Below, piece by piece: positions 12,300 through 26,600 of a DNA stretch of 64,000 nucleotides. A model generated the notes under the pieces. The model was not told the DNA's origin, ran no database searches, and was given only the letters and a program-made list of their open reading frames with translations. Origin of the DNA: Zychaea mexicana (taxonomy: Eukaryota > Mucoromycota > Mucoromycetes > Mucorales > Lichtheimiaceae); NCBI RefSeq assembly GCF_025766255.1, contig NW_026516709.1, forward strand, positions 124,001-188,000. Direction: 5' to 3'. How positions within the stretch are numbered: position 1 is the first letter of the stretch; the number at the start of each line of letters is the position of its first letter. A program made the position numbers and the translations under genes.

Positions 12300-14024
12300 A
12301 TGGCAAATCTCTCAAAAGTGTACGTTGTTGGCGTTGGCATGTCCAAGTTCATTAAGCCACGCGGTGAAGTCGACTACCCTGGTATGACATTTTATATGTG
12401 CAACGAAATGACAAGACATATTGCATTCCCATTGTATACTTATCCCTCTGTCAACGTCTATAGAGTTTGGTCTTGAGGCTTCTGTCAAGGCATTGAACGA
12501 TGCTAAAATCACCTATGACGAGATTCAGTATGCCGCTTGCGGTTACGTTTATGGAGACAGCACTGCTGGTCAGCGTGTTCTCTACCAACTTGGCATGACT
12601 CAGGTGTGTGCAAAAAAATAATTCTGGGCATGAACATTTTACTGTTTTTATACTAGTCAAGAAATCTGACAAAATTATGCCTTTGATAGATTCCAGTAAT
12701 TAACGTCAATAACAACTGCTCGACTGGTTCGACTGCATTGTTACAAGCCCGTATTGCTGTTGGATCTGGTATGGTTGATTGTGCCATGGCTCTCGGCTTT
12801 GAGCGTATGGCCAGAGGTTCCTTGACAAGCACATACAGCGACCGAACTAACCCCATGGGTAAGAGCTTAAACAGTTCTATACGTGTGAATTTAGCACTTG
12901 TGTTGTCTCTTAAAGAAAATGTATCTAACATGTAACTCATATACAGATCATGTAACCATGGTGATGGCTGGTGAAAAGGGCTTCGAGCCCAAAGCCCCCG
13001 GTGCCGCTCAAATCTTTGGCAATGCCGGTATTGGATACATGGAAAAGTATGGTGCTACTGAAGAACACATGGCCAAGATTGCCGAAAAGAATCATCGCCA
13101 CAGCTCCAAGAACCCTTACTCGCAGTTCCGTGACATTTACTCGTTGGAGCAGATCAAGCAATCTCCCAAGGTCTATGGTCCCTTGACCAAGCTTCAGTGC
13201 TGCCCTACTTCTGATGGCGCTGGTTGTGTGATTGTTGCTAGCGAAGCCTTTGTCAAAAAGCACAATTTGATGGATCAGGCTGTTGAGATCTGTGCCCAGT
13301 CAATGGCCACTGACTCGCCTCGTCTTTTGACCACCGATGCTATCCAATGGGCTGGTTTCGACATGACCGTCTCTGCTGCCAAAGAAGCATTTGCTACTGC
13401 TAAAATTACACCTAACGATGTCCAGGTAGTCGAATTGCACGATTGTTTCTCTGCCAATGAGTTGTTGACATACGATGCCCTCGGCTTGACTGCCCCAGGC
13501 AAAGCTCACACTTTGATCGACTCGGGTGATAACACATATGGCGGTAAATACGTTATCAACCCTTCGGGCGGTTTGATCTCCAAGGGTCATCCTCTTGGTG
13601 CCACTGGCTTGGCTCAGTGCACAGGTAAATAAAAAGTAAAATAATTGATTTATTTGTACAGTAAATGCTCATTGTCAATACCATCCAAAACTTCTTAGAG
13701 CTTACGTGGCAGCTTCGTGGATGGGCTGGCGACCGTCAAGTCCCCAACTGCAAATATGCTCTCCAGCACAACGTCGGTCTCGGCGGTGCCGTCGTCGTTG
13801 GTATCTACAAGAAGGCTAACGGCAATGCTACCCAGCCTCATGTCGGCTACAATCCAGTACGTATTAGTTTTGTCATTTAACAAATATGGGCTAGGGAAAT
13901 ACTAATACAAACCCGTCATTGTAATCAATAGGCAATCGAGGCTCGTCCCATCACCCAAGAGGATTACAACAAGGCTTGCTCAAAGGCAAAGAACCGAGCC
14001 GAGTTTTTGGAAGCCAAGCTCTAA
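12300..14024 (+). CDS. Peroxisomal SCP2-type thiolase (SCPx thiolase domain only)
   Basis: Six exons (12300-12381, 12464-12603, 12690-12858, 12947-13624, 13699-13856, 13932-14024) give 439 aa. It would cleave 3-ketoacyl-CoA in peroxisomal beta-oxidation of branched or other fatty acyl chains. The nucleophilic cysteine sits in [13 protein letters not shown], the HDCFSANE motif carries the conserved His-Asp-Cys-Phe segment, and [14 protein letters not shown] is the C-terminal thiolase signature. The protein stops after the thiolase fold, with no C-terminal sterol-carrier SCP2 domain, and ends in AKL, a valid type-1 peroxisomal targeting signal. The start at 12300 gives the usual N-terminal [17 protein letters not shown]. 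Exon phases are consistent throughout. Confidence 0.95.
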
Positions 14025-14754
14025 ATTATGTAATACGTTCGTCTTTTATAACCAAGTATATTGTAGCTTTTATTATCCCCCCGCCTGTACCTTTTTTCAC
14101 ATCATATATGATAACGTTTTTTATTTGAGAAAAAAAAACACTCAATATAAATATAAGACTTTTCATGTATATATCACCGAACGTCATCAAGGAAAGACTT
14201 CTTTCATAACATGTTATGTCGACCGATGGTAGTATCAAACAACTACAGTAGTATAATACCGTTTACATAGAAAAACAATCTTTTCAATGTAAGTGCTATC
14301 ATACATTTATTGTTAATTACTGTAGATCAGAGAATATGCTGGCAGTCCTTTTAATCAATGACTTTGTGAAGGTTTTGGATAGAAGCTAGAAACGAATTCA
14401 CGACAGTTTAGTTGATTTGTTGAGGTGGAAAGTTGTAATGTTGCAGATACGTGAAAATGGACACAGTTTTCGATGAAAGAGGAAAGAGAGAGGAAATATG
14501 GCGTGGTGTGCACGATGTGGAGGAAAGCTGTGCAAAGTAGTTACTCGAGAAGAGGCACAGCCCAAGACACTGTTACTCGGTTACATAAATTCCCGTGGTT
14601 ACACGGTGCTTACTTGCTCATCTTGCTCATCCTTTGGTGTGCCAAAATCTGAAATATAAACTGATGCGTTGGATCTATTAACAAATAGAGAGGATGGATA
14701 TACTTTTCTCGTTTATTTTTCAAGACGGTATATAGAGTACTGTATGTACAATGA
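14025..14754. other. Intergenic interval between the thiolase and F-box genes
   Basis: Contains AT-rich 3' sequence of the thiolase, with a possible poly(A) region at about 14030-14160. The only coding signal is the short ORF listed separately at 14498-14659. The right end is the 3' flank of the minus-strand F-box gene. Confidence 0.5.
14498..14659 (+). CDS. Possible 53-aa zinc-ribbon microprotein
   Basis: ATG in a purine-rich context (GGAAATATGG) opens a 53-codon frame ending at TAA. Four cysteines form two CxxC pairs (WCARCGG near residue 4 and LTCSSCSS near residue 40) with an extra Cys at residue 12, the layout of a small zinc ribbon. Composition is protein-like with a basic middle. An in-frame stop lies upstream, so it is either a stand-alone small protein or the last exon of something I could not trace. 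No family is recognised. It lies between the 3' ends of the thiolase and F-box genes. Confidence 0.4.
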   Translation: MAWCARCGGKLCKVVTREEAQPKTLLLGYINSRGYTVLTCSSCSSFGVPKSEI

Positions 14755-16772
14755 CTAGAAAGGCCCATAACCAATCTTTATTTTAGGTGGAAATGCTCCG
14801 AATGCTTTAATATCAGTGATTCCTTCCGGCGAAAAAATCTCGACCTTTGTGAGGGATTTACTATCTCCCAAAAGGCGTAAAGATTCCACTGTTATATGTT
14901 CCCACCTAGTAAGTCCAAGGCGCTCAAGATGCGGCAACTGAGCGGCTTTTTGCATAAATTCCTTGACAGTTATCTTTGACGGGCGACTGACACTCCTATC
15001 AAATCCGAGGTATAGGCTTTGCAAGCTTTTAATTTCTGCAGCTGTCAGCAACACCGAATTGTGAACACCTTCGCATTGTTCGAAAACGAGGTCGACTAGT
15101 GCGGGTAATCCTTTCGCATGTACTAGTGCTCTAAAATAGAGTAGTAAACCGTGCGTATCGATGTCTTCGCACTCCCAAATGTGTAGCGAGGAAAGCTTTT
15201 TTACGTTTGTTAAAGCTTGGAACACGCCGATTGGGATACAATATGGGCTTGACAAGTGGAGCTTTTCTAAATTTGGCGTATTCTTTAGCATAGGTCCTAG
15301 CTGGTGACATATGGACTCTTGTGCGTCTCCGAGATGAAAAGTAACCAGGTTTGTGAAAAGGTACGTCGGTAAAGGGCCACTGAGTCTGTCATTATCAAAG
15401 TAGATACTACAGTCTTGTAAGTCAAGTGCACGCAATGTCGAATGATATTTCTTCAATAATGGTTCTTCAGCGCTGCCGGACTGCGTGCTATCTATATTAA
15501 TTGAGAGCAATTTCAATCCAGGAGATGTGTCTTGCGAGAAACGATTGTCGTAATGTCCATATTCGACACATTGTATGTTGTTCACCATTAAATATTTGAT
15601 ACCAGGACAGTGGAGGCGGACAGTTTCATAGACATCGGTTGTAAAGTTATAGAGGAGTACCCATTGAATGTGAGGTGAGTGCTGAATGAGGCTTTCTAGA
15701 CGTTCAGCTTGGATGCTCTCCGAGTCACGCGATAATAGTTCGATCTCTGTTAGCCGAGTAGTATGCGACAGCGAAAACATTGTTGAGAACGCTTTTGAGT
15801 TGTCCTTATGACTGGAATCAAACTTGAGACGCGTCAGATTGCGGCAGATAGACAGTATAGGAGCCAAATATGGAACGTCGTCATCCCTTCCAATGTAAAG
15901 GTCCAGCATCGTTAACGTATTTGCGACATTTGGTAAAGCAGAACAGAGTTCAGAGTATAAACTCTGTTTCCCTGCGATTATGACAGTGATCCCGTTAGCC
16001 TCTTTAGATATCCATTTGCTGTCTTTAGGATAATTTTAGCAAACTGCCTCTGTTGTATACTAACGTTCTTGAATATGCAGTACTCGCAAATTATGAAAGT
16101 TTTCTGTACGAAGGAGTTTGATGCAGTTTAAAGCTTGGTTGGAGAATAGGAGACGAATCTCTTGAACATGCTGACTGACAGAGGGTAACAGTTTATAAGG
16201 GGGTAGCGCACGTGTTCGTCCCCAAGATGTAGCTTCAATGTGACACCATGGTTTTGAATAATCCAGGACCAATGCACGCCAAGCGGAACAGACTCTGGTG
16301 CATTCGGCAACTGCATGCTGTTGGAGAAGGTCGATAATAAGCAAAGCAACGTCGTATGGCAAGCGTGTAAAAATGTCTATAGATGAACAATGCACTTTTG
16401 TTCCTGAAAGAAAACAACTCTTTAGTTCACTTTTTTCTACATGTCATATCTTTCTTGTTTACCATGTTTCGCAGAGTGACAACTGGTAAAACTTTGAGGT
16501 GCTGCGTTTCGAGCAACTAAAACCTTTGAATTCGACGCGTCTTTGGATTCTTTACCGTGTTCTCCTTGCTGAACGAGATTTGCTCGTAGTTTGGCATTGG
16601 CAGGTGAAGCAGACTCATTGATCGCGTCATTGTTGGATTTTTCATATGGTTCCTGATTAACGTTTATGGCATGTTGCCCGTCGACATCGTTCACGATGAA
16701 TCGCTTTTGGGACACAATTGAGTCCTCGTTGTTTGTTGAAGGTCGCTTTGTTGAACCGTGCTTGGGAGGCAT
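14755..16772 (-). CDS. F-box protein with leucine-rich-repeat-like C-terminus
   Basis: Three exons (16463-16772, 16065-16403, 14755-15971) sum to 621 aa with consistent phases. Residues 1-110 are polar and probably disordered, beginning MPPKHGSTKRP. An F-box follows at about residues 110-155 (IDIFTRLPYDVALLIIDLLQQ then CTRVCSAWRALVLD), which would bind Skp1. The rest consists of irregular leucine-rich segments (LTRLKFD, LEKLHLSSPY, LSSLHIWECEDI, LQSLYLGFD, LERLGLTRWE), the usual substrate-recognition part of SCF ubiquitin ligase receptors. F-box/LRR genes are often expanded in early-diverging fungi. The substrate cannot be inferred. The middle intron uses the donor GTTAGT at 16064. Confidence 0.88.
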
Positions 16773-17071
16773 TATCAACAGGATCTCAAGGGAAATAGAA
16801 GCGAGGAGTGCCTTTTTCCGGAATTTTATCTGCCAAATCAGAACTGGAAGGTGCCTGTTAAATTTCATTTAATATGTGGAGACTCCGTACTTGAATTTTT
16901 TTTCTCTGCCTCATATGATGATGATGGTGATGATGAAGATACAGTTATAAGTGACGATCTAACATGTTTACAATTCATATACATCAGTAGAAAAGCTGGG
17001 AAAAAGAAGGAGGGCTACTGTACATACTACAGACTTTAATAGCTGTGATATTTGCAATTTTATTTTTGTTT

Positions 17072-20000
17072 CTACTGCAGAGTTCCTGCACTATTCTGAT
17101 CATTACTGTGCAGATTGGCTGACCAACAAACCAAACCTGCTGGCCCAGATGTATAAACACTATCATCGTTGATCTGTATTTGAGTGACACCATATGCTTT
17201 CAACTACGTATAATTGAAAATTATGCTGTGTTAGTTGAAAATGAGTGGAAATGAAGGTTGGTATCTTTTAACATACCGGAAATCGATTAAATCCTGTACC
17301 CAGGAACCGATTCCTTGGTTGGATGTCATATGCTTGTTTCATCTTATACGTAGACGCATCCCATATCTATGAGTAAAAATAAGTATATATATATATATAT
17401 AAGCACCACAAACATTCCTTTTCCTTGTCCTGTATCAAAGGAATAGGACGGAATTTACCTTTAGGTCGCCATCAATGGAACCAGTTACAAGAGTGCCATT
17501 GGCCTGATCTATAGCAAGCGAACGTATCCGTGAGTTGTGGGCCGAGAATGTATGCATGATGCTACGTTGTCGAATATCCGAAACAACTAAGGTGATAAAA
17601 CAGTAAAATTTAGCTTTTTCAAGGCAGTCGACTCAGATAGTGTTACTGATCCATCGTAGCATGACACCTACCGATTTCTCCACGCTTGCCACCAGTAAAC
17701 AAAAGACGATTTTTAGGCTCATATGCGATAGCGTAGGCACCATTATCATGTGCAGGAATTGCTTAACGAAAAGAAGGCCATTTGTTAGTTGTGTTGGTGA
17801 GACAATAATTTGTGGATGGTGTATACTTACAGCATATCATGGCCTTTGACGGTGGCAGCAACGTATCCCAAAGGCAAATATGGTCCCGTCTACCGTTTTT
17901 TTTTTCAATTGGTCAAATAACATTGCAGCAAAAAAAAGAGAGTTACATAGTCAAGAGAGAGAGAGAGAGAGAGTAGAAATGTACCTGCGACTCATTGCGA
18001 CCGATGTACCTGCACTAGCTACAAGACTGCTTGAGTCTAGATAGGTAAAATCACGTGTTGATTTGGAGTGACAGGATGGAATGCTATAGTACGGCTTGCT
18101 CGAATGGGCATATGAATCGAACCGCCAGAATAAAAGACCTCCTGTAGTATCACCTGCACCAAATCGTTGCCCAACCTGATCAAAGTGGACTCTGTTTCGT
18201 GTGCTGAACTTTAGTAAACCCCACTCGAAAAAGTATACATGCCTTATTATTTATTACCTGGTTACTTTGCCATGACAACCGTTGTAACTAGCAATTTCTT
18301 GCTCTTGTCCATATTGCCATAGCATGACACTTGGTCCACCATTACCGTTAATTTCACAGCCAGTAATATCTACAATATGTGATTCGAAAAAAAGATAATT
18401 GGGTAAGTTGTGTTCGATGCTAGTTCTCGGAAAGTTATACTTACAAAATGGAAAGTATGGATGCGCCTCAGCACACGTTGCTTGTATCGTCCTTTTCAAG
18501 GTTACCTAGGATGGCGTCGTTAGATTTTATTGGGTAGACTATGATAAATTTAGATCCTCATATACGGTTTCTTACCATGTCTGCAATGGAACCATTTGAG
18601 CTTGCGCCTGCCGATGATCGTGATGCTTCTGACCCAGAGAACACGCCGTCTTTGCCACTTATACCGAGTGACCGTTTCAACGTTTCGTGCAAATTATCCA
18701 AATTATGTGTCGTTTGTGCAGTTTTACTTGAAGCACCATCTGTTGCCAGCCGTAAACTTGCTGGTGAAGCAGCAACACTGCTATTGGGCGTTTTCCCATG
18801 GTAAGGTCCACGATGGTGTGGTAAATGATGACTTTTGGATCGCTGCCTTCCAAGTAGTGGCTGTTGCTGTTTGCTGCCTGATACATCGGTTTCAGCATCT
18901 GAAGAATGATTGCCGAAATCGTCTTCTTCTTCAGTATCGGGATAGCTATCCGTATGATGCGGATGATGTCGATGGTGCTCTTGAGCGATACCGGTAGAGG
19001 AATACGACGTAGATCGAACCATATGCTAATTTTCGTCAAAAACGGTGAGTGTGTAGTTGAACAACAGACAGAAAATACGGTGTCTACTCACTGCTCCATA
19101 GTGTTGTGCACCGGCGAGATCGATTTCTTGAACCTCGGATTTCATGACAAGAGCAACAGTATCAGGACATACCTAAGTTATGACGTTCGTCAGTACTGTG
19201 CTATACCTCAGAGAGTGCCGATTGAGTATTTTAGGACAAGTGACTTACTGAGCTCACAGCAAAGGCGTGGGCAGTTGTTGGCGTACTGTACAAGGTTTGT
19301 GGAGGTTGTTCCGTATCATCCGGTAGTACATTGATATCGGGAGGCTAAATGGAACGTGTTAGGGTATACTTGGCTCAAGATTGTACAAGTAAAGAGGATT
19401 TGATACATACAGCAAAGTTAATAAAGGGTAATAATCGCTCTTGCGCTCTTAGTGATTTGAGTGAACGCCAAAACTTTTTCTGTCGCAAAGATTTGAACTC
19501 TCTCGACATATTACCTGTATAAAACATACAAATTCAGTTAGGTAGATGTATTGAAAACCAGAGGACAAAAAAATGGAAACTTACGTTTCGTCAAATCTCC
19601 TTCTAGTTGGGTGTTGATGGTATCTTTGAGACCGTGAGCTCGGTAGGCAATTGGATCCAGCATGACCATCCAAATAAATGAGATTAGCTCACCTACAGTG
19701 ATGATTTTCGTATAGAGACATTGTCGATGAATAAAAATATAGCTGGTCACCATCACGTTTCTTTCTTTGGAACAATACTCAACTGGTCGCTTCCAATTTT
19801 TTCTCAGCATGTTGCATATAGCCTTCCAGAATAGAAAGCACATAATTCAACGCAGCCACCTCCAACATGTTTGATCCTGCTGAACGATCATTACAGTCAC
19901 TTGTAGGTCTGTATACTTCTTCTTCCATATTGTATCCGAATAGGGTATCATCCGAGAATGTATCGAAATCATCGGGATCCATATCTACCTATGAAATTTT

Positions 20001-23000
20001 GTAAAATAATGGTCCTTTATGTAAGCTTCTTCCAAAGAAAAGCACAGCCTCCTTTTTTTTAAAATCAACTTACCATCTTTTCTTCGTTTTGATGAATTTT
20101 GTTCAAACCTTGTTGGATCGTATCAGCAGCAGACAAAGATTCCAAAAAGTTTTTGAAATTGCTCAAAAACGACCACGTCTTTTCAAAGTGCCGCTGCTTT
20201 AATGTGACCATGATCATAGTAACATATGCGTTCAGAGCAATCTTTTGTGCTTGGGCAAACGAAATGTCTTGCTGTAAGTTGCTCCATATCGAATACGTTG
20301 ACATGACGCGCCTTTTGTGTGTTTTTAGCAAACCGGGGTATACCAATACACGGTTTTTTTTTTCACTTCTCTAGCCCCCTTTAACCCATTTATATATATC
20401 TGCAACTTACTCTGACCAATGTTCCATAAAAGCAAGTCCAGAATAGTAGTATTCCTGATCCGTAAGAGCAGCTCTAAAGACTTGTAAACAGCCCGTCTTG
20501 AACGCTGCCATAAATGTCTTTGCGTCGCTTGGAGAGACAATCGACGACGCATCGGCGGTATCAATGATACTGAGATACAGGCCAAACACATCCACCTCTA
20601 TGCTCTTTTCGAGCAAGAGTCGCCGCATTACTGCGCGTGGAATGTGTGCAGATTCACCCAATGAAAGTATATCTTCTTGCGTCTGTACAAAGGAGGCATG
20701 GTAGTTGTGGTTACTTCCAAGCTCTCCTGCAACCGTACTATCATATAACGCAGCAGCGCTATGGAAGATGGTCTATTGTATACATATAAAGTTTGTAAAG
20801 CCATGCCACGCATTCATAAATAGCTTCATAATGAAGAGATCAATTAACACTGCAAATAAAATGGAGGAGGGTTAGCCATACCTGAAGTAACCGTAGCACT
20901 TGTAAAGCCTTATAGACACCAAGGCCATCCATTGCGTTATCACCTTGTTGACCCGACATGGACGTTTCATCACCAGTTTCTGCATCGTTCTCATCACCGA
21001 CGTCTTTTAATAATAGCCCATCGTCATTGTCTGTTTTAAGCCAGTCATCATCGTTATCACCAAAGATGTCCGTTTTTTCCGATACGTCTGGTTCATCAGC
21101 AAAGATATCATCGGACAACGAAGCGGCAGGTTTGCTGGTGGCAAAGATATCTTCCTCGTCCGCAAACAGATCAGCTGCATCGTGTTTCTTGTTTAAACAC
21201 TCTTCATCAGCGAACAAGTCAGCAGCTCTTGATTCCTTTGGCTTGTTATCGTCGTCGTCATCATCATCATTATCAGAAGCGAACAGATCGGCGGCTCTCA
21301 TTTCCTTTGACTTTTTGCTCTTATCTTTTCCGGGAGTGGTAGTACCGTTCCCAATTGCAATGTGTTCAGCAGGTTTCTTGCATTTGGACAGGATAAACAA
21401 AGCCAACAACGGACATCCCAACCGTTCATAGGCTCGACTGACATTCAGTGAAAACACATATTCCACTTGAGGTGATATTTCGAGTCCTTGCTTGTTTTGT
21501 AAACGGAATTGTTTCTTGAGATGTTGGTACAGAATGAATAGGTTTGGATCATTGACGTTGGCGGCAACAGCTGTGCTGTCATTATCATCCGCAGTGATAT
21601 CACTGCTGGTATCATCATCAGTGGTTAGGGGTACCTAGGTAAAGAATATATATTTAGCTGATCTTTGCTGGAGCCATGAAAATACGAGGTTAGTTTTTTT
21701 TTACCACGAGCGACCGAATGCATTCTTTAGAATCATTCAGCATAGAATACGCCATACTCATAAGCCAACGATCATTTGTTTCCTTTGCTATAGGCAAAAC
21801 GTGGGTGTGTAGAATTGATTGAAGTAAAGGACTATGGTCACCTATTTTAACCAAATTGATGACAACAAATAAGCACTACTACTAGACGTTCTTCTCAAAA
21901 GTTAGAAAAATGGCAGAGATAGTTTTGACATATTACCTTCATAAACACGACAAATTGCTATAGCAAGCTGGTAATCTTTAAGGTTCTTGAGAATGACACC
22001 CACTGCATCACCCAATTTGTCCGCAAGCAAGAAGAACGCAGCCGCGTATTCTGGAAAGGGGAAAACAGTTAATTTTTGTTCCATACACACACACACACAC
22101 ACATGGTAAAATGCGTACCATAACGTTGCCTGCCCAAAAGCACGAATGCATTTTTAGATGCTGCCGTTCTCCAACGAGATTCAGTAAAATCATTCGCCAA
22201 AAACTTGACCATGACAACTTGTTCCTTATGATGACTTGCCGTACGCCATAGACTTTGCAATAGACTTTTTTTACGAAGCGCCAGATAATAGAGCGTACAA
22301 TTGATAGGATCCTTGATATCTTGATTGAGATACGTGTTACGCGCTATATTTGTCATTTGCTCGGTCTAAAAAAAAAACCATTTCATTTTAGTATCGCAAA
22401 TATAAAAAAAAGAGGGTTTTTTGTCTACTTACCACCACTTCGGATTTTTGCAACCACATGAAAATGCCCAATGCTCTAGCATCTTCCCAAAGTAGCTTTC
22501 CGCCACACAGACGAAGACATCGTTCCAACAATAGATCCTAGTATTTATAAACAGCGTGCATTTTAATATGTTGTTGTTGTAAAAAAAAGAAAACAACGTA
22601 TCTAACCTGTGATTGACTGTGTAACGCCCAAATAAGGTCTCGAGGAGCAAGCTCTTTCTTTCTTTCCTCAGAAGCAAGTGCTTCGTTTAGATGGAAAAAG
22701 TTTTCTAAAAGAGCCGTGAAACGCGCACCGTTCTCGTCCAAGGATTCGCCTTGTGTTGAAATCTAATGAATTTATTTTTTTGAGATTGGACCCTCTTTTT
22801 GACATGAAAGGGCAATGTGTGTGTGAGAGAGAGAGAGAGAGATATTTTACCTCTACAAATGTATCGATCATGGCCACCAAGTGTATTTTTTCATGGTCGG
22901 AAAGGCCTGGCAGTTGACGTCGTTTCAGTTGATCAACAAGATATCGAGTTTCTTGTCGAGTTAATGGGCGTGTATCGTCCTCATCGTCTGCACCAATGGC

Positions 23001-23612
23001 CATGTCTGTTTCATCAAGACTTTCTTCTCCAAACAATGAACTGTATTGCTGTTCCTTTTTCTTTTTCGACGTTCCATCCTATATATTTTTTATTCCACCC
23101 ACCCCCCAACATAGTAGAGAGCAATAGTTAAGAGACACAAAAATACGCATAAATGTTGTTTTTGTTTACAATGAATTTTTTGTTTTTTTTTTTACCGATT
23201 CATTTTGTAGCCTTAAAAGTGTTGAAAGACATATTTGGGGAACGTGATCGACCGTGATATCGTCTTCGTCAATGATATGGCGCAAGAATCGATATACTGC
23301 TAATAACACTGCATTGATCAAATCGATTTTACCTATACATCATACCGTGAGAAAGCAAAAGTCGCCCCCGAAGATTATAAGTTATTTACTAGTAAGCAAA
23401 CAAAAGAATCATAGTTGCCGCACTTACCCCACATCAAATAGTGGATTAGAAGATTGGGATGATAAAAAGGTAGAGGGCCGTTGAGTTCGTAGGATTCATC
23501 ATAGATGTTGGACATGGGCTCAAACTGCGGATCCAAGGGTGGTTCTTTATTCAAATAGAGAGTAAAAAAAGACGGAAATGTTAGTTTTTTTCTATACTAC
23601 TAATACTTCTAT

Positions 23613-23650
<38 letters not shown>

Positions 23651-26600
23651 TAGGGACACTTTCAACATACGTTGTTTGATATGATCGCCACGCGTTAGCC
23701 ATTTGAGATAGCAACGGAGTTGGTTTCCAGCCGCAACGGCAAGAACACCATAGTCAAGCCATGCAATTCCGGATATATCATCCGGTCTGTAAAGAAAGAC
23801 GTTAGACAAAAAGTGAGTAAATGTCCCGCATCCGCAAAAAAGACACGTCTTGACATTGTGTTGTTCCTTGCTTCTTACGTATCAACATCAAATGTGACAT
23901 AGCTGACCCAATCATTGGAAGAACCATTCCGTTCTTCTGCTGCTACTTGAGTGGCGCGCTTTTCTCCATAAATACTGATCTTTTGAGCAAATGCAACAGC
24001 TAATACAAATTGTCCATCTGAAGAAACGTTCCATGCGATATCTACTACTGGCTCCCTAGGATTAAACAAAAAAACAGTTGGTTCAGTATAACTTGCCCGC
24101 CTTTTTGTTTTCTCCAAATACCATGTTGTTATTTACCAAAAAGAAAGTTGCTTTTGTAGAATAGGTGGAACATCCGTACGAATTTCCGACCATAGCGAAA
24201 GTGTATGTTGCTTTTCAGATCCTGACACTATTGTTTTATGTGTTTAGAACCTGATCCCGAAAGTCCCCTCACAATAAAAAATGTGTGATGTCCCTCACCT
24301 ATCGCCATGACATTGGCCGTCCGGCGAATGCGTCGTATATCCTTTAGATGCGTCTGCACAGTATACATGTCTTTCCATTCAAAGCTTGTTCCTTGTTGCT
24401 CATTGCTCGTTTTTGAAGAAACCAGTTTATAGCAAAGAACGTCTTGGTCTATGGACACCGTCATGGTGACCGTACCACTACCTTCTGTTGTTGTTGTTGT
24501 TGTTGTAGAACGACGTTCGAGCGAAGCAAGTAAAGTCGACGTGGTACTAGTACCATAATTCCCGCTCAACTCGACATGGGTAGTAGTAGCAGCAGCATTG
24601 TTTTTCCACTTTTCACCGAAACTTTGTGATTGAACAAACGTGACATTGTCGATTTCGTTTGGGTTGTTGGAATTCATATGGATTTGCCAAATGAACGAGC
24701 AGCTCGAGCTGGTAGATATGCCGATGAGTAAATAGATGGCCGGTTTTTTGTTGTTGAGGATAAAACTACTGTTGTTGTTGTCTTGCCCTTCATCATCATT
24801 GGGTATATTGCAAAAATGCAAAGAAGATAAAGGCGCTGTGCTGGTTGGATCGTAGGCTTCACATGCGAACCTTTGTTGTATATGATAACCTGTGTTGTCC
24901 AAGACATAGATCGCTACTTGTTCGCCATCATAGATTGCGATATGTCTATCTACGAAAGCAATTCACCTTCCCTTATTCAGTATTTTAAATATTCTAGTAG
25001 TATAAAGCACGTACACACACACAAAGAAAGAAAGATTCGATGGTCACCTTGGCCAAGTGTTGTAGCAAGCAATTTGGAAAAGTTAAAGCTCATTGAACTG
25101 GTCAGACGTAATTGTGTTGTTGGACGCCATCGTGTCTGTCGCGTTAGAGAATCAAATAGGATCAATCATTCAATACTCTCTTTTTCGACACCCTAGTTTA
25201 TCTGTCTTACCTCTCTAAATCCATATTTCCACACATTTACTTCTCCATCCGTCCCGATCGTGCATAGACGATTGTTGGCGACTTGTTTGATAGAACGGAT
25301 GGTATGACGATGACCAAGCCAGCTGTATTTAACATAGAGTCGTGGTGCAAATACCGTCGTATCCAAAAAATCAACGAGATTTAATCCATAACATCGTAAC
25401 TGGCCACGTCGATTCCTTGCAACAAGTGAAAGCTCTGCGGGTTTAATACTCGCTAAAAAAAAAAAAAAGAAACACATTTAGTTTTTTACCACTGTACCGT
25501 CCATAAACGTCCTTTTTTTTTTCTTTTTGCACACGTTACAAGACGATTGTATATGGGCATAGTCGTGGAGAACATGGACCGCGTTGAGAAAGTACGGAAT
25601 ATCATCTGGATTCACAGCTTGTGCCACCCGAAGCACAACAAAGACACGTGGAACTCTACGCGGTAACACATTTAAATGCTAAATCCGCCCGCCAAAGGTA
25701 AAAAATAAATCAGTACCTTGGTCCAGAGTACCTCTCTCTGGGGGCCTTATTATCCCAAATGCAAACCATTAGATATATATACACACGCACCTGAACTCCC
25801 CAGAACGTAAGTGATCCATCAGCCTGAATTCGGAATAACAAATCGGGCGTATCGCGAATCAAATCGCGCATTTTCTCCAAACTGTGATCCAACTTGTCAT
25901 GTTTTGAATGACATCGTAGTTGTGCATAAAGCGAGCTTTTCAATTCGTCACAACTGATATAATGGATAGGTGTAAAATCGTTGTCGTCGTCGTCGTCGTC
26001 GTCATTACATAAAGTGTGATGCTGTTGATTGACGTCGTCCGTTGATGATGATGATGATGGTTCAGTAACAAGCGACTGGTTTGGATCAATCACAGCACTC
26101 ATGTGTAGTCTATGTGGCTGTTCCAGATCGATCGGTCGCCAGAACCGTCCAATACCATCTTTTGCCATTGTAAATAAGGTACAAGCCGGAGCGCTGTATA
26201 TAGGCAGAAAAAAAAACAACACTTGTAGTTTTAGTCGTGTCATTTTTTCTTTGGCCGACCCGAGAAATGTGTTTTACCCATTAGGACCTAGTAGCCGTCG
26301 CCATACAATGTGTGTCACATATTGAGGATGCGAAAGGTATAAAAAGTGGTAATCCAGTTCGGAGGACCCTGCGAAAAAGGGAATAATTTAGCTTTTTTGT
26401 CAACACTTTAAAAAGACTTTTTGAAAAAAGAGCCAACTACTTACCAGTAGTATTAGCTGAGGTATACCACAACGTAACAAGACGATCCGCCTAGAATACC
26501 CGTTTCAGCCCACCAAAATAACTTTCAATACTATATGATTATACACACACAATAGACGCACTACAAGAAAGGAGAGAAAAAAGGAATCTTATATTTACCG

